From: Aquipuribacter hungaricus | Lineage (GTDB): Bacteria; Actinomycetota; Actinomycetes; Actinomycetales; JBBAYJ01 | Assembly: GCF_042663885.1 (NCBI RefSeq) | Contig: NZ_JBHSXV010000001.1 | Strand: one strand, 5' to 3' | DNA length: 64,000 nt | The notes under the pieces: model-generated | Told to the model about the DNA's origin: nothing | The model's database searches: none | Seen by the model: only the letters and a program-made list of their open reading frames with translations | Translations under genes and position numbers: made by a program | In this document: piece after piece, positions 7,842 to 16,626 of the stretch | Numbering within the stretch: position 1 is the stretch's first letter | Layout of the letters: every line of letters starts with the position of its first letter

Positions 7842-9525
7842 GGTCCCAGGACCGGGCGCGCGCGCCCGCCACGGCCCCCGCCAGCGCGTCGGCGACGGCC
7901 GCCGCGCGCAGCGGTCCGCCGCCGCCCGAGGCCCGGGCGGCGGCCACGGCGTGCACGTGGGCGGCGAGGACGCCGGCGGTGCGCGGGGCCAGGCCGCCGG
8001 CGAGCAGGGTGCCCGCGATACCCGCCAGGACGTCGCCCGCGCCGGCCGTGCCCAGCGACGGCGGGCCGCCGGGGACGACGACCGTCCGGCCGCCGGGGTC
8101 GACGACGAGGGTGGCCGGGCCCTTGAGCAGCACGGTCGCGCCGGTCCGGGCCGCGACCGTGCGCGCGGCCTGCCAGCGGCCGGTCCCCGACGACGGCGGC
8201 TCGTCGAGCGCGCCCAGCAGGCGGTCGAGCTCCCCCGCGTGCGGGGTGAGCAGCAGGCGCTCGGGCCGCACGAGCGTGCCGTCCGCCAGCGCGCGGGCCA
8301 GGCCGGTGAGGGCGCCGGCGTCGACGACGGCGGGCTCGTCCGCGACGGTCAGCACGTGCTGCACCCGCGGGTCCTCGGGCCCGCTCGTGCCGGGGCCGGT
8401 CACCCAGGCCTGCACGCGGCCCACCTCGGCCAGCTGCTGGACGACGACCTCCGGCACGGCCTGCAGCACGAGCTCCGCGAGGCCCGGCGCGCCGTCGGGC
8501 GGGACGAGGCGGACCATCCCGGCGCCCGCGCCTGCGGCGGCCCGCGCGACCATCACGGCCGCGCCGGGATAGGCGGGCTCCCCCGCGGCGACGCCGAGCA
8601 CGCCGCGGGAGTACTTGTCGGCGTCGCGCCGGGCCCAGGGCCACAGCGCCGCCACGGCGTCCGCGACCCGCTCCGGGTCGGCACCCACCCGCAGCCGGGA
8701 CAGCGCCGGTCCGGAGGGCAGGTGCGGCTCGAGCCCCAGGGGCACGACGACGAGCTCGCCGACCAGCCCGCCGGCCTCCGGCAGGAGCAGGCCCGGCTTG
8801 GCGACGCCGAAGGTGACGGTGACGTCGGCGCGCAGGACCGGTCCCCGGGCGCGCCCGTCCGCGGGGTCGAGGCCGCTCGGCAGGTCGCAGGCCACCACCG
8901 AGGGCGGCCGCGGGCCGTCGACGAGGGCGTGCAGCACGGGCAGGGCGGCGCCGCGGACGGCCCCCCGTCCGCCGATGCCGAGCACCGCGTCGACGACGAG
9001 GTCGGCCCCGGCGAGCGCCCGCGCCACGGCCGGCGGCAGGGCCCCCGCGGCCGGTGCCCCGGCACCGGCGCCCGTGTCCTCCCGTGCCCCGTCCAGGGTC
9101 TCGTCGGGGGCGGCGGCGCCGTCGACGGCGAGCAGCGTGCCGCCCGCCCGGCGCAGCGCCTCCGCGCCGGGGCCGTGGTGCCGCGGCGCGCACAGCAGGG
9201 CCGTGACGCCGACCCCGCGGCGGCGCAGCAGCGCGCCGGCGAGCAGCGCGTCCCCGCCGTTGTCGCCCGCCCCGACCAAGAGCACGGCACGGGCCCCCGC
9301 CGCCCTGCCGCGCACCTCGCGCAGCCGGGCCAGGCACACGGTGGCGAGCGCCGCGGAGGCGACGGACATGAGGTCGGCGCCGCCCTCGACCCGGGCGGCG
9401 TCGGCACGGGCGACGTCCTCCGGCGCCCAGGCGGGGAGCAGGAACGGCCCTAGCGGGTCGGTGGCGTCACGACCGGGCGCCTCCACCGCCGACAGACCGA
9501 CCGACGGGCCGACCGGGCGTCCCAC
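7834..9525 (-). CDS. nnr: Bifunctional NAD(P)HX epimerase/dehydratase
   Basis: Repairs hydrated NADH and NADPH. The N-terminal YjeF-type epimerase domain shows VGAGDNGGDALL near residues 82-93 and a DAVLGIGGRG motif. The C-terminal ADP-dependent dehydratase domain (ribokinase-like fold) shows LLTPHAGELDRLL, LLKGPATLV and the catalytic GTAGAGDVLAG loop near residue 500. Total length 563 residues, normal for the fused form. GTG start; 5 bp downstream of acpS. Co-location with acpS, alr and glmS is widespread in actinobacteria. Confidence 0.94.
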   Translation of the reverse strand: MGRPVGPSVGLSAVEAPGRDATDPLGPFLLPAWAPEDVARADAARVEGGADLMSVASAALATVCLARLREVRGRAAGARAVLLVGAGDNGGDALLAGALLRRRGVGVTALLCAPRHHGPGAEALRRAGGTLLAVDGAAAPDETLDGAREDTGAGAGAPAAGALPPAVARALAGADLVVDAVLGIGGRGAVRGAALPVLHALVDGPRPPSVVACDLPSGLDPADGRARGPVLRADVTVTFGVAKPGLLLPEAGGLVGELVVVPLGLEPHLPSGPALSRLRVGADPERVADAVAALWPWARRDADKYSRGVLGVAAGEPAYPGAAVMVARAAAGAGAGMVRLVPPDGAPGLAELVLQAVPEVVVQQLAEVGRVQAWVTGPGTSGPEDPRVQHVLTVADEPAVVDAGALTGLARALADGTLVRPERLLLTPHAGELDRLLGALDEPPSSGTGRWQAARTVAARTGATVLLKGPATLVVDPGGRTVVVPGGPPSLGTAGAGDVLAGIAGTLLAGGLAPRTAGVLAAHVHAVAAARASGGGGPLRAAAVADALAGAVAGARARSWDHG

Positions 9526-9530
9526 CGGCC

Positions 9531-9881
9531 TCAGCCCTCGGCGACGCAGGTCGCCGAGGCGATGCCCGCGTCGTGGGACAGGCTCAGGTGCAGCCGGGTG
9601 ACCCCGAGCTCGGTCATCCGTGCGGCGACCGTGCCGGTCGCCCGGACCGTGGGGGCGGCCCCGACCTCGCGGGTCACGGTGCAGTCGTGCCAGCGCATCC
9701 CTACCGGCGCGCCGAGGGCCTTGGCGATCGCCTCCTTGGCGGCGAACCGGGCCGCCAGGGACGCCGGGGGCAGGTCGCGCTCCTCGGGCGTGAACAGCCG
9801 CGTCCGCAGCCCGGGCGTACGACCCACCTGCGCCATGAAGCGCGCGACGTCGACGACGTCCGTGCCGACCCCGACGATCAC
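9531..9881 (-). CDS. acpS: Holo-[acyl-carrier-protein] synthase
   Basis: Transfers 4'-phosphopantetheine from CoA to acyl carrier protein. The 116-residue protein has the Mg-binding GVGTDVVDV motif at residues 4-12 and the second signature RFAAKEAIAKAL near 45-56, both AcpS-type. It starts GTG 22 bp after the glmS stop. Proximity to coaA, the first enzyme of CoA synthesis, fits its cofactor. Confidence 0.95.
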   Translation of the reverse strand: MIVGVGTDVVDVARFMAQVGRTPGLRTRLFTPEERDLPPASLAARFAAKEAIAKALGAPVGMRWHDCTVTREVGAAPTVRATGTVAARMTELGVTRLHLSLSHDAGIASATCVAEG

Positions 9882-9903
9882 CGGGGCCCCCGCGCCGGGC
9901 CGC

Positions 9904-11781
9904 TCACTCGACGGTCACGCTCTTGGCGAGGTTGCGGGGCTGGTCGACGTCCAGGCCCTTGGCCGTCGCCAGCTCGCACGCGAACACCTGCAGCGGCACG
10001 ACGGTGACCAGCGGGGCGAGCAGCGGCGGCGTCGCGGGCACGCGGATGACCTCCTCCGCGTACGGCACGACCTCGTCGTCGCCCTCCTCGGCGATGACGA
10101 TGGTGCGCGCCCCGCGGGCACGGATCTCCTGGATGTTGGAGATGACCTTGCTGTGGACCGAGCCGGGCCCGTGCGGGCTCGGCACGACGACGAAGACGGG
10201 CTGGCCGGGCTCGATCAGCGCGATCGGGCCGTGCTTGAGCTCCCCGGCGGCGAAGCCCTCGGCGTGGATGTAGGCGAGCTCCTTGAGCTTGAGCGCGCCC
10301 TCGAGCGCGACCGGGTAGCCGACGTGGCGGCCGAGGAAGAGGACGGAGCGGGTGTCGGCCATCCAGCGGGCGATCCGGCGGACCTCCTCGGAGCCGTCGA
10401 GCACCTTCTGCACCTTGTCCGGCACGGCCTGCAGCTCGCGCATCACCTCGGCGATGTCCGCGGGGTCCATCTGCTTGCGCACCTGGGCCAGGTAGAGCCC
10501 GAGCAGGTAGGTGGCGGTGATCTGGGCGAGGAAGGCCTTGGTGCTGGCGACCGCGACCTCGGGGCCCGCGTGGGTGTAGAGCACGCCGTCGGACTCCCGC
10601 GGCACCGTCGAGCCGTGGGTGTTGCAGATCGCGAGCACCCGGGCGCCCAGCTGCCGCGCGTGGCGGACGGCCATGAGGGTGTCCATCGTCTCGCCGGACT
10701 GGGTGATGGCGACCACGAGCGTGCGCGGGCCGACGACGGGCTCCCGGTAGCGGAACTCGTGGGAGTACTCGACCTCGACGGGCAGCCGCGCCCACCGCTC
10801 GATGGCGTACTTGGCGACCATGCCCGCGTAGCAGGAGGTGCCGCAGGAGACGATGACGACCTTGTCGACCTGGGCGAGCACGTCCTCGTCCAGGCGCATC
10901 TCGTCCAGCACGAGCCGGCCGTCCAGGTCGGAGCGGGCGCGGAGGGTGTCGGCGACCGCCTGCGGCTGCTCGTCGATCTCCTTGGCCATGAACGTCGCGT
11001 AGCCGCCCTTCTCGGCGGCGGCGGCGTCCCACGTCACCCGGAACGGGCGGCCCTGGACGGGCACCCCGTCGAAGCCGGTGATGGTGAATCCGTCGGGGCG
11101 GGCCTCGACGACCTGGTCCTCCCCCAGCTCGACGGCGTCGCGGGTGTGGTCGATGAACGCGGCGACGTCGCTGCCCAGGTAGGTGGCGTCCTCGGACACG
11201 CCGACGACCAGCGGCGAGCTGCGGCGGGCGCCCACGACGACGTCGGGGGTGCGACGCCACACCGCGAGCAGGGTGTAGGCGCCCTCGAGCCGGACGACGA
11301 CCTCGCGCATGGCACCGGCCAGGTCCGTGCCGCCCTCGGCGAGGCGCCGGGCGAGCAGGTGGGCGACGACCTCGGTGTCGGTCTCCGACGCCAGCTCGAC
11401 GCCGGCCGCGGTGAGCTCCGCGCGGAGCAGGGCGAAGTTCTCGATGATCCCGTTGTGGATGACGGCGACCTCGCCGTCCTCCGACACGTGGGGGTGGGCG
11501 TTGGCGTCGGTCGGCCCGCCGTGCGTGGCCCAGCGGGTGTGCCCGATGCCGGCGGGGGCCGAGAACGCGGCCACGGGGGTGTCGGTCTCGGCGGCGGTGA
11601 CGGCGTCGACCAGGCGCGCCAGGCGGCCCGAGCGCTTGGTGACGTGGATGCCGTCGGCGTCCAGCAGGGCGACGCCCGCGGAGTCGTAGCCGCGGTACTC
11701 CAGCCGCCGCAGCCCGCCCAGCACCACGTCCAGCGCCTTCGGCGCCCCAGCCCTGCCGCTGACCCCGACGATGCCGCACAT
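9904..11781 (-). CDS. glmS: Glutamine-fructose-6-phosphate aminotransferase (isomerizing)
   Basis: Makes glucosamine-6-phosphate from fructose-6-phosphate and glutamine, the first step to UDP-GlcNAc. The start MCGIVGVSG places the catalytic Cys at residue 2 after Met removal. GHTRWATHG follows in the glutaminase domain, then two SIS isomerase domains with SCGTSCYAG, AITQSGETMDT and the C-terminal PRNLAKSVTVE. Length 625 residues, typical. A longer frame extends to 12150, but MCGIVG is the invariant start. The next step enzyme, glmM, lies about 2.3 kb away. Confidence 0.98.
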   Translation of the reverse strand: MCGIVGVSGRAGAPKALDVVLGGLRRLEYRGYDSAGVALLDADGIHVTKRSGRLARLVDAVTAAETDTPVAAFSAPAGIGHTRWATHGGPTDANAHPHVSEDGEVAVIHNGIIENFALLRAELTAAGVELASETDTEVVAHLLARRLAEGGTDLAGAMREVVVRLEGAYTLLAVWRRTPDVVVGARRSSPLVVGVSEDATYLGSDVAAFIDHTRDAVELGEDQVVEARPDGFTITGFDGVPVQGRPFRVTWDAAAAEKGGYATFMAKEIDEQPQAVADTLRARSDLDGRLVLDEMRLDEDVLAQVDKVVIVSCGTSCYAGMVAKYAIERWARLPVEVEYSHEFRYREPVVGPRTLVVAITQSGETMDTLMAVRHARQLGARVLAICNTHGSTVPRESDGVLYTHAGPEVAVASTKAFLAQITATYLLGLYLAQVRKQMDPADIAEVMRELQAVPDKVQKVLDGSEEVRRIARWMADTRSVLFLGRHVGYPVALEGALKLKELAYIHAEGFAAGELKHGPIALIEPGQPVFVVVPSPHGPGSVHSKVISNIQEIRARGARTIVIAEEGDDEVVPYAEEVIRVPATPPLLAPLVTVVPLQVFACELATAKGLDVDQPRNLAKSVTVE

Positions 11782-11850
11782 GGTCGCCGAGTGTAGGAGC
11801 CCGGCGGGCGCCGGGGCTGCCGCCGGGCCGGGGACGGGCAGGATGGACGG

Positions 11851-12858
11851 GTGGCCGCCCTCCCGCCCGTGCCGACCTCCGCCCCGGAGGTCCCCGCCCC
11901 CGCGCCCGGGGACGACGGTGCCGCGGCCTCGCCCTTCGTGGAGTTCGACCGCGAGCAGTGGTCCCGGCTGCGGCGCAGCACCCCCCTGACCCTGGGCCCG
12001 GACGACGTCGCGCGGCTGCAGGGCCTCGGCGACCGGGTCGACCTGGGTGAGGTGCAGGAGGTCTACCTCCCGCTGTCGCGCCTGCTCACCCTCTACGTCG
12101 AGGCCAACGACGGCCTGCGCGAGGCCACCTCGACGTTCCTCGGGGAGCACCCGCCCGCCCGCACGCCCTACGTCATCGGCGTCGCGGGCTCCGTGGCGGT
12201 GGGCAAGTCGACGACGGCCCGGCTGCTGCGGGAGATGCTGTCGCGCTGGCCCACGACGCCGCGGGTCGAGCTGGTCACCACGGACGGCTTCCTCTACCCC
12301 AACGCCGAGCTCGAGCGCCGCGGGCTCATGGGCCGCAAGGGCTTCCCGGAGTCCTACGACCGGCGGGCGCTGCTGCGCTTCGTCCAGGCCGTGAAGTCCG
12401 GCCGGTCACGGGTGACCGCGCCGGTGTACTCGCACCTCACCTACGACATCGTCCCCGGCGCCGAGGTCACCGTGCGCCGCCCCGACATCCTCGTGGTGGA
12501 GGGGCTCAACGTCCTGCAGCCGGCGCGGGTGCGCAGCGACGGCCGCCAGGGGGTCGCCGTCAGCGACTTCTTCGACTTCTCCATCTACGTCGACGCCCGG
12601 GTGGACGACGTCCGCTCCTGGTACGTCGACCGCTTCCTCCGGCTGCGCGAGACCGCCTTCGCCCGGCCGGAGTCGTACTTCCGCCGCTACGCCGGCCTGT
12701 CCGACGACGAGGCGCGGGAGACCGCCGAGCGGATCTGGCACGACATCAACGAGCGGAACCTGCGCGAGAACGTCCTGCCCACGCGCGGCCGGGCGAGCCT
12801 GGTGCTCACCAAGGGTCCCGACCACTCGGTCCGGCGGGTCCGGCTGCGCAAGGTGTGA
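11851..12858 (+). CDS. coaA: Type I pantothenate kinase
   Basis: Phosphorylates pantothenate in the first step of CoA synthesis. The 335-residue protein has the P-loop GSVAVGKST at residues 113-121, preceded by VIGVAG, and conserved LVTTDGFLYPN, MGRKGFPESYD and DFSIYVDA segments. An N-terminal ~28-residue Pro/Ala leader precedes the conserved PFVEFDREQW block. GTG start. It is divergent from glmS across 69 bp and ends only 3 bp from the convergent GNAT gene. Confidence 0.96.
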   Translation: MAALPPVPTSAPEVPAPAPGDDGAAASPFVEFDREQWSRLRRSTPLTLGPDDVARLQGLGDRVDLGEVQEVYLPLSRLLTLYVEANDGLREATSTFLGEHPPARTPYVIGVAGSVAVGKSTTARLLREMLSRWPTTPRVELVTTDGFLYPNAELERRGLMGRKGFPESYDRRALLRFVQAVKSGRSRVTAPVYSHLTYDIVPGAEVTVRRPDILVVEGLNVLQPARVRSDGRQGVAVSDFFDFSIYVDARVDDVRSWYVDRFLRLRETAFARPESYFRRYAGLSDDEARETAERIWHDINERNLRENVLPTRGRASLVLTKGPDHSVRRVRLRKV

Positions 12859-12861
12859 GGC

Positions 12862-13935
12862 TCAGGTCAGCTTGAGCTGCCACAGCGGGTAGAGCGCGAC
12901 CGGGACGAACCCCATGGCCCGGTTGACCCGGAGCATCGGCCCGTTCTCCAGCGCGTTCCAGGTCTGCACCCGGCGGACCTCCGGCATGGCGGCCTCCACG
13001 GCGCGGAGGTTCGCGGCCTTGACGACGATGCCGAGCCGGCGGCCCCGGTGGTCGGGGTCGACGATGGTGTCGAACTGGTAGGCGATGGTGGGGCTGCGGC
13101 GGTCGCGGCCGATCTCGCTGAAGGCGACCATCGTGCCGCTGGCCTCGTGCACCGCGCCGGCGCCCACGACGCTCAGGCCGCGCTCCGCCCAGTCGGCGTA
13201 GGTGTCGCGCACGCGCTGGGCGTCCCACACCTCGGGGCGCCAGTCCATGTCGCCGAGCGGCGGGTCGGTGCTCATCCGGGCGGCCAGTGCGGCGCGGTCG
13301 TCGAGCAGGTCCTCCGGCGGGCAGCCGGTCCACGACCTCGTCGTGTAGCCGTCGGCGTGGGCGCCGACCTCGGCCTCGACGGCGGCGAGGACGTCCTGGT
13401 CCACCGGGAGCCGGACCTGGCTGCGCAGCTCGGTCTGCACCACGACGGCGCCCGCGGCGGCGGCGAACGACGTCCCCGGCCCCGGCAGCCCGCGCGTGCT
13501 CACGGTGACGTCGGCGACGGCGCGCTCGTGCAGGGCCCAGGTCTCCTCCGCGCCCAACCGCACCACGGTGCCGCTGACGACGGTGTCGCGGCCCTCGGCA
13601 CGCATCATGTCGACGACCCGCCCCAGCAGCGCCCGGGCGTGCCCCCGGCCGCGGTGCGACGCCGCGGTGCCGAGCTCGAGCTCGACGAGGTGGGTGTTGT
13701 CGCGCACGGGCAGGAACGCCTTGGCGACGGCGACGACGCGGTCCTCGTCGAGCACCACCCAGGCGACCTGGTGCCCGTTGTGGGTCTGCCAGGACGCGGC
13801 GTGCCAGTCCGGGTCCTGCGGCTCGAAGTCGTCGCCGACGGCCTCGCGGTCGAGGTCCTCGAGCAGGCGGACCATCCCGGCGAAGTGCGGGGAGGTCGGG
13901 TCGACGTCGACGAGCGGGTGCGCTGCGGTGGTCAC
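12862..13935 (-). CDS. Tandem GNAT acetyltransferase
   Basis: A 357-residue protein with two GNAT-like halves. The first has an acetyl-CoA-binding signature ASHRGRGHARALLGRVV near residue 100. The second has VDPDHRGRRLGIVVKAANLR near residue 285, followed by QTWNALENGPMLRVNRAMGF, a strong motif-B match. Substrate is unknown; such double-GNAT proteins include mycothiol-synthase-like enzymes, but this is not one I can name. The GTG at 13935 starts the conserved region. Upstream the frame stays open into glmM only because glmM carries a frameshift, so an apparent glmM-GNAT fusion is an artefact. Confidence 0.8.
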   Translation of the reverse strand: MTTAAHPLVDVDPTSPHFAGMVRLLEDLDREAVGDDFEPQDPDWHAASWQTHNGHQVAWVVLDEDRVVAVAKAFLPVRDNTHLVELELGTAASHRGRGHARALLGRVVDMMRAEGRDTVVSGTVVRLGAEETWALHERAVADVTVSTRGLPGPGTSFAAAAGAVVVQTELRSQVRLPVDQDVLAAVEAEVGAHADGYTTRSWTGCPPEDLLDDRAALAARMSTDPPLGDMDWRPEVWDAQRVRDTYADWAERGLSVVGAGAVHEASGTMVAFSEIGRDRRSPTIAYQFDTIVDPDHRGRRLGIVVKAANLRAVEAAMPEVRRVQTWNALENGPMLRVNRAMGFVPVALYPLWQLKLT

Positions 13936-14050
13936 GGGACCACGGTCGTGCGGGTGCCGCACCCGGCGCAACGCCTTTTCCGACGACCGTCCGCCGCGCG
14001 CGGGGCGGTGGGACAGTGCAGGACCAGGAGCCCGTGCGGAGGGCCGGGCG

Positions 14051-15408
14051 TCAGGCCAGGGTGAGGCGGGACCGCACGACGTCGGCGATGGCGCGGGCGT
14101 GGCGCTCGGCGCCCTCGATGTCCGGCGCCTCGACCATGACGCGGACGAGGGGCTCGGTGCCGGAGGCCCGGAGCAGCACCCGGCCGGTGCGGCCCACTCG
14201 CGCTCGGCGGCGGCGACGGCCTCGGTGACGGCCTCGTCGGTGCGCACGCCGGCCTTGTCGACGCCGGCGACGTTGAGCAGCACCTGCGGCAGCCGCGTGA
14301 CGACCCCGGCGAGCTCGCGCAGGCTGCGCCCGGTCGTCGCGACCTGGTGCAGCAGCTGCATGGCCGTGAGCAGGCCGTCGCCGGTGGTGTTCCAGCGCGG
14401 CAGGATGACGTGGCCGGACTGCTCGCCGCCGAGCGTCCAGCCGCCCTCGCGCATCGCCTCCAGCACGTAGCGGTCCCCCACGCCGGTGGTGACCAGGGCG
14501 ATGCCCTGCTCCTCCAGCGCCAGGTGCAGGCCGAGGTTGCTCATGACGGTGGCGACGACGGTGTCCTCGTGCAGCTGGCCGGCGTCGCGCATGGCGACGG
14601 CGAGCACGGCGAGGATCTGGTCGCCGTCGACAGTCTCGCCGGTGTGGTCCACGGCCAGGCAGCGGTCCGCGTCGCCGTCGAACGCCACGCCGACGTCGGC
14701 CCCGGCGGCGACGACCGCCTGCTGCAGCGGGCCCAGGTGCGTGCTGCCGTAGCCGTCGTTGATGTTGAGGCCGTCGGGGTCGGCGCCGATGACGTGGACC
14801 GTGGCGCCGGCGGTGCGCAGCGCGAACGGTGCTGCGGTGGACGCCGCGCCGTGGGCGCAGTCCACGACGACGGTGAGCCCGGCCAGCGGGGTGCGGCCCG
14901 GGAGCGAGGCCACGCAGTGCGCGGCGTAGGCCTGCGCGGCGCCCGGGTCCGGGGCGACCCGGCCGACGCCGGCGCCGGTGGGGCGTTCCCAGCGCCGGCC
15001 GACCAGCTCGGTGATCGCGTCCTCGACGTCGTCGGCGAGCTTGCGACCGAAGCGGTCGAAGAACTTGATGCCGTTGTCGGGCATCGGGTTGTGCGAGGCG
15101 GAGATCATCACCGCCAGGTCCACGTCGGGACGGCTCGCCACCAGGTGGGCGAGCCCCGGCGTGGGGATGACGCCGGCGTCCAGGACGTCCACGCCGGCGC
15201 TGGCGAGGCCGGCCGAGACCGCGGCGGCGAGGAACTCGCCGGAGGCACGCGGGTCCCGGCCCAGCAGCGCCCGGGGGCGCAGGCCGGTCTCGGGGCGGCC
15301 CTCGATGAGGACGTGCGCCGCCGCGACCGACAGGTCCAGCGCCAGCTCGGCGGTCACGTCGACGTTGGCACGGCCGCGGACGCCGTCCGTGCCGAAGATC
15401 CTCGTCAT
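14051..15408 (-). CDS. glmM: Phosphoglucosamine mutase, with apparent 1-nt frameshift
   Basis: Converts GlcN-6-P to GlcN-1-P in UDP-GlcNAc synthesis. The translation starts MTRIFGTDGVRGRANVD and has catalytic Ser105 in ISASHNP and the metal loop FDGDADR. In frame 1 it is normal until AAEREW, then reads out of frame. The expected tail (LLRASGTEPLVRVMVEAPDIEG, the phosphate-binding domain) continues in another frame to a stop at 14051. One base is missing between 14196 and 14197: GAGTGGGCC where GAGCTGGGCC restores the frame and gives a 452-residue protein. The gene is essential in most bacteria, so a sequencing or assembly error is more likely than a real mutation. Confidence 0.85.
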
Positions 15409-15439
15409 GCGTGAGCCGCCGAGCCGCGCGCCGGGCGCG

Positions 15440-15952
15440 TCAGCGCTTGCTGTACTGGGGAGCCTTGCGGGCCTTCTTGAGCCCGGCCTTCTTGCGCTCG
15501 ACCGCACGGGGGTCGCGCGTGAGGAAGCCGGCCTTCTTGAGGGTGGCGCGGTTCGCCTCGACATCGATGCCGTTGAGCGAGCGCGCGATCGCCAGGCGCA
15601 GCGCGCCGGCCTGGCCGTGGGGGCCGCCACCGCCGATGCGGGCGATGACGTCGAACCGGCCCTCGGTCTCGGTCACCGAGAAGGGGTCGTTGACCTCCTG
15701 CTGGTGGACCTTGTTGGGGAAGTAGTCCTCGAGCGTGCGCCCGTTGACCGTCCACTGGCCGGAGCCGGGGACGATGCGCACCCGGGCGATGGCCTTCTTG
15801 CGACGGCCGACGGCCGCGCCGGGGGCGGTGATGCTCTGCCCGCCGGACTTGGTCTCCACGACCGACTCGGTCGTGTAGGTCCCGCTGAACTCCTCGGGCG
15901 CCTCGTCGGTGTCCGTGCCGGACTCGGGGGCGTCGGTGGTGACGTCGACCAC
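15440..15952 (-). CDS. rpsI: 30S ribosomal protein S9
   Basis: Small-subunit head protein whose C-terminal tail reaches the P-site tRNA. The core begins at GRRKKAIARVR (around residue 49) and contains GGGPHGQAGALRLAIARSL. The tail ends YSKR, the conserved tRNA-contacting terminus. The first ~48 residues are an acidic Thr/Glu-rich extension, giving 170 residues instead of about 130. It follows rplM by 47 bp, the universal L13-S9 pair. Confidence 0.98.
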   Translation of the reverse strand: MVDVTTDAPESGTDTDEAPEEFSGTYTTESVVETKSGGQSITAPGAAVGRRKKAIARVRIVPGSGQWTVNGRTLEDYFPNKVHQQEVNDPFSVTETEGRFDVIARIGGGGPHGQAGALRLAIARSLNGIDVEANRATLKKAGFLTRDPRAVERKKAGLKKARKAPQYSKR

Positions 15953-15999
15953 GTGTTGTTCCTACTTCCTCAGGCTCTGGACGTGCTCGGGCTGACGCG

Positions 16000-16443
16000 T
16001 CACTGCGCGGTCTGGCTGATCTGGTACGGCTGCGGCTGCTGGGCCGCGTGGGGGTGCTCGGGGCCCGCGTAGACCTTGAGCTTGCCCAGCATCTGCCGGC
16101 CCAGGGTGTTCTTGGGCAGCATGCCCGCGATCGCCTTCTCGACGGCGCGGGTGGGCTTGGTGGCGAGGAGCTCGGTGTAACCCACCGCCTTGAGGCCGCC
16201 CGGGAAGCCCGAGTGGCGGTAGGCGATCTTCTGGTCGCGCTTGGAGCCCGTCAGCGCGACCTCGGCCGCGTTGACGACGATGACGTAGTCGCCGGTGTCC
16301 ACGTGCGGCGCGTAGACGGCCTTGTGCTTGCCGCGCAGCAGCTGGGCGACCTGGCTGGCCAGACGGCCCAGGACGACGTCGGAGGCGTCGATGACGAGCC
16401 ACTGACGCTCGACGTCGTCGTGTCGGGGTGTGTACGTGCGCAC
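16000..16443 (-). CDS. rplM: 50S ribosomal protein L13
   Basis: Early-assembly 23S rRNA-binding protein, 147 residues. It reads VRTYTPRHDDVERQWLVIDA, with LGRLASQVAQLLRGK and the GMLPKNTLGRQM segment near the C-terminus. The GTG at 16443 was chosen over an upstream start at 16563 because it gives the conserved N-terminus and has a GAGG ribosome-binding site. First gene of the rplM-rpsI operon. Confidence 0.98.
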   Translation of the reverse strand: MRTYTPRHDDVERQWLVIDASDVVLGRLASQVAQLLRGKHKAVYAPHVDTGDYVIVVNAAEVALTGSKRDQKIAYRHSGFPGGLKAVGYTELLATKPTRAVEKAIAGMLPKNTLGRQMLGKLKVYAGPEHPHAAQQPQPYQISQTAQ

Positions 16444-16562
16444 AGGTCTACCTCGTCCAGCCGGTCTCGATCGTGGTTTCGCCCCGCCGGGTCCTGGCCC
16501 TGGGGGCCGGGTCTCTCGGGCGGTGCAGGCGGGCACGCGGTGCGTGCACGCAACAGCGTCCA

Positions 16563-16592
16563 ACGGTACGGGGCCGCAGGTCCCGGGGTCAA
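16563..16592 (-). promoter_or_regulatory. rplM-rpsI promoter
   Basis: Minus strand: -35 TTGACC (16587-16592), 18-bp spacer, -10 TACCGT (16563-16568). The -35 is preceded by GGCGTTTT, the same 12-mer GGCGTTTTGACC seen at the str-operon promoter near 47642. About 120 bp of leader separates it from rplM. Confidence 0.65.
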
Positions 16593-16626
16593 AACGCCCG
16601 GGCCCGTCGCGCGGCCACGACCGGGC

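Noticed and set aside
12862..15630. Single 922-codon frame suggesting a GlmM-GNAT fusion protein
   Set aside because: The junction residues are out-of-frame glmM sequence; the correct glmM tail with its own stop exists in another frame, and the GNAT has a plausible own start.
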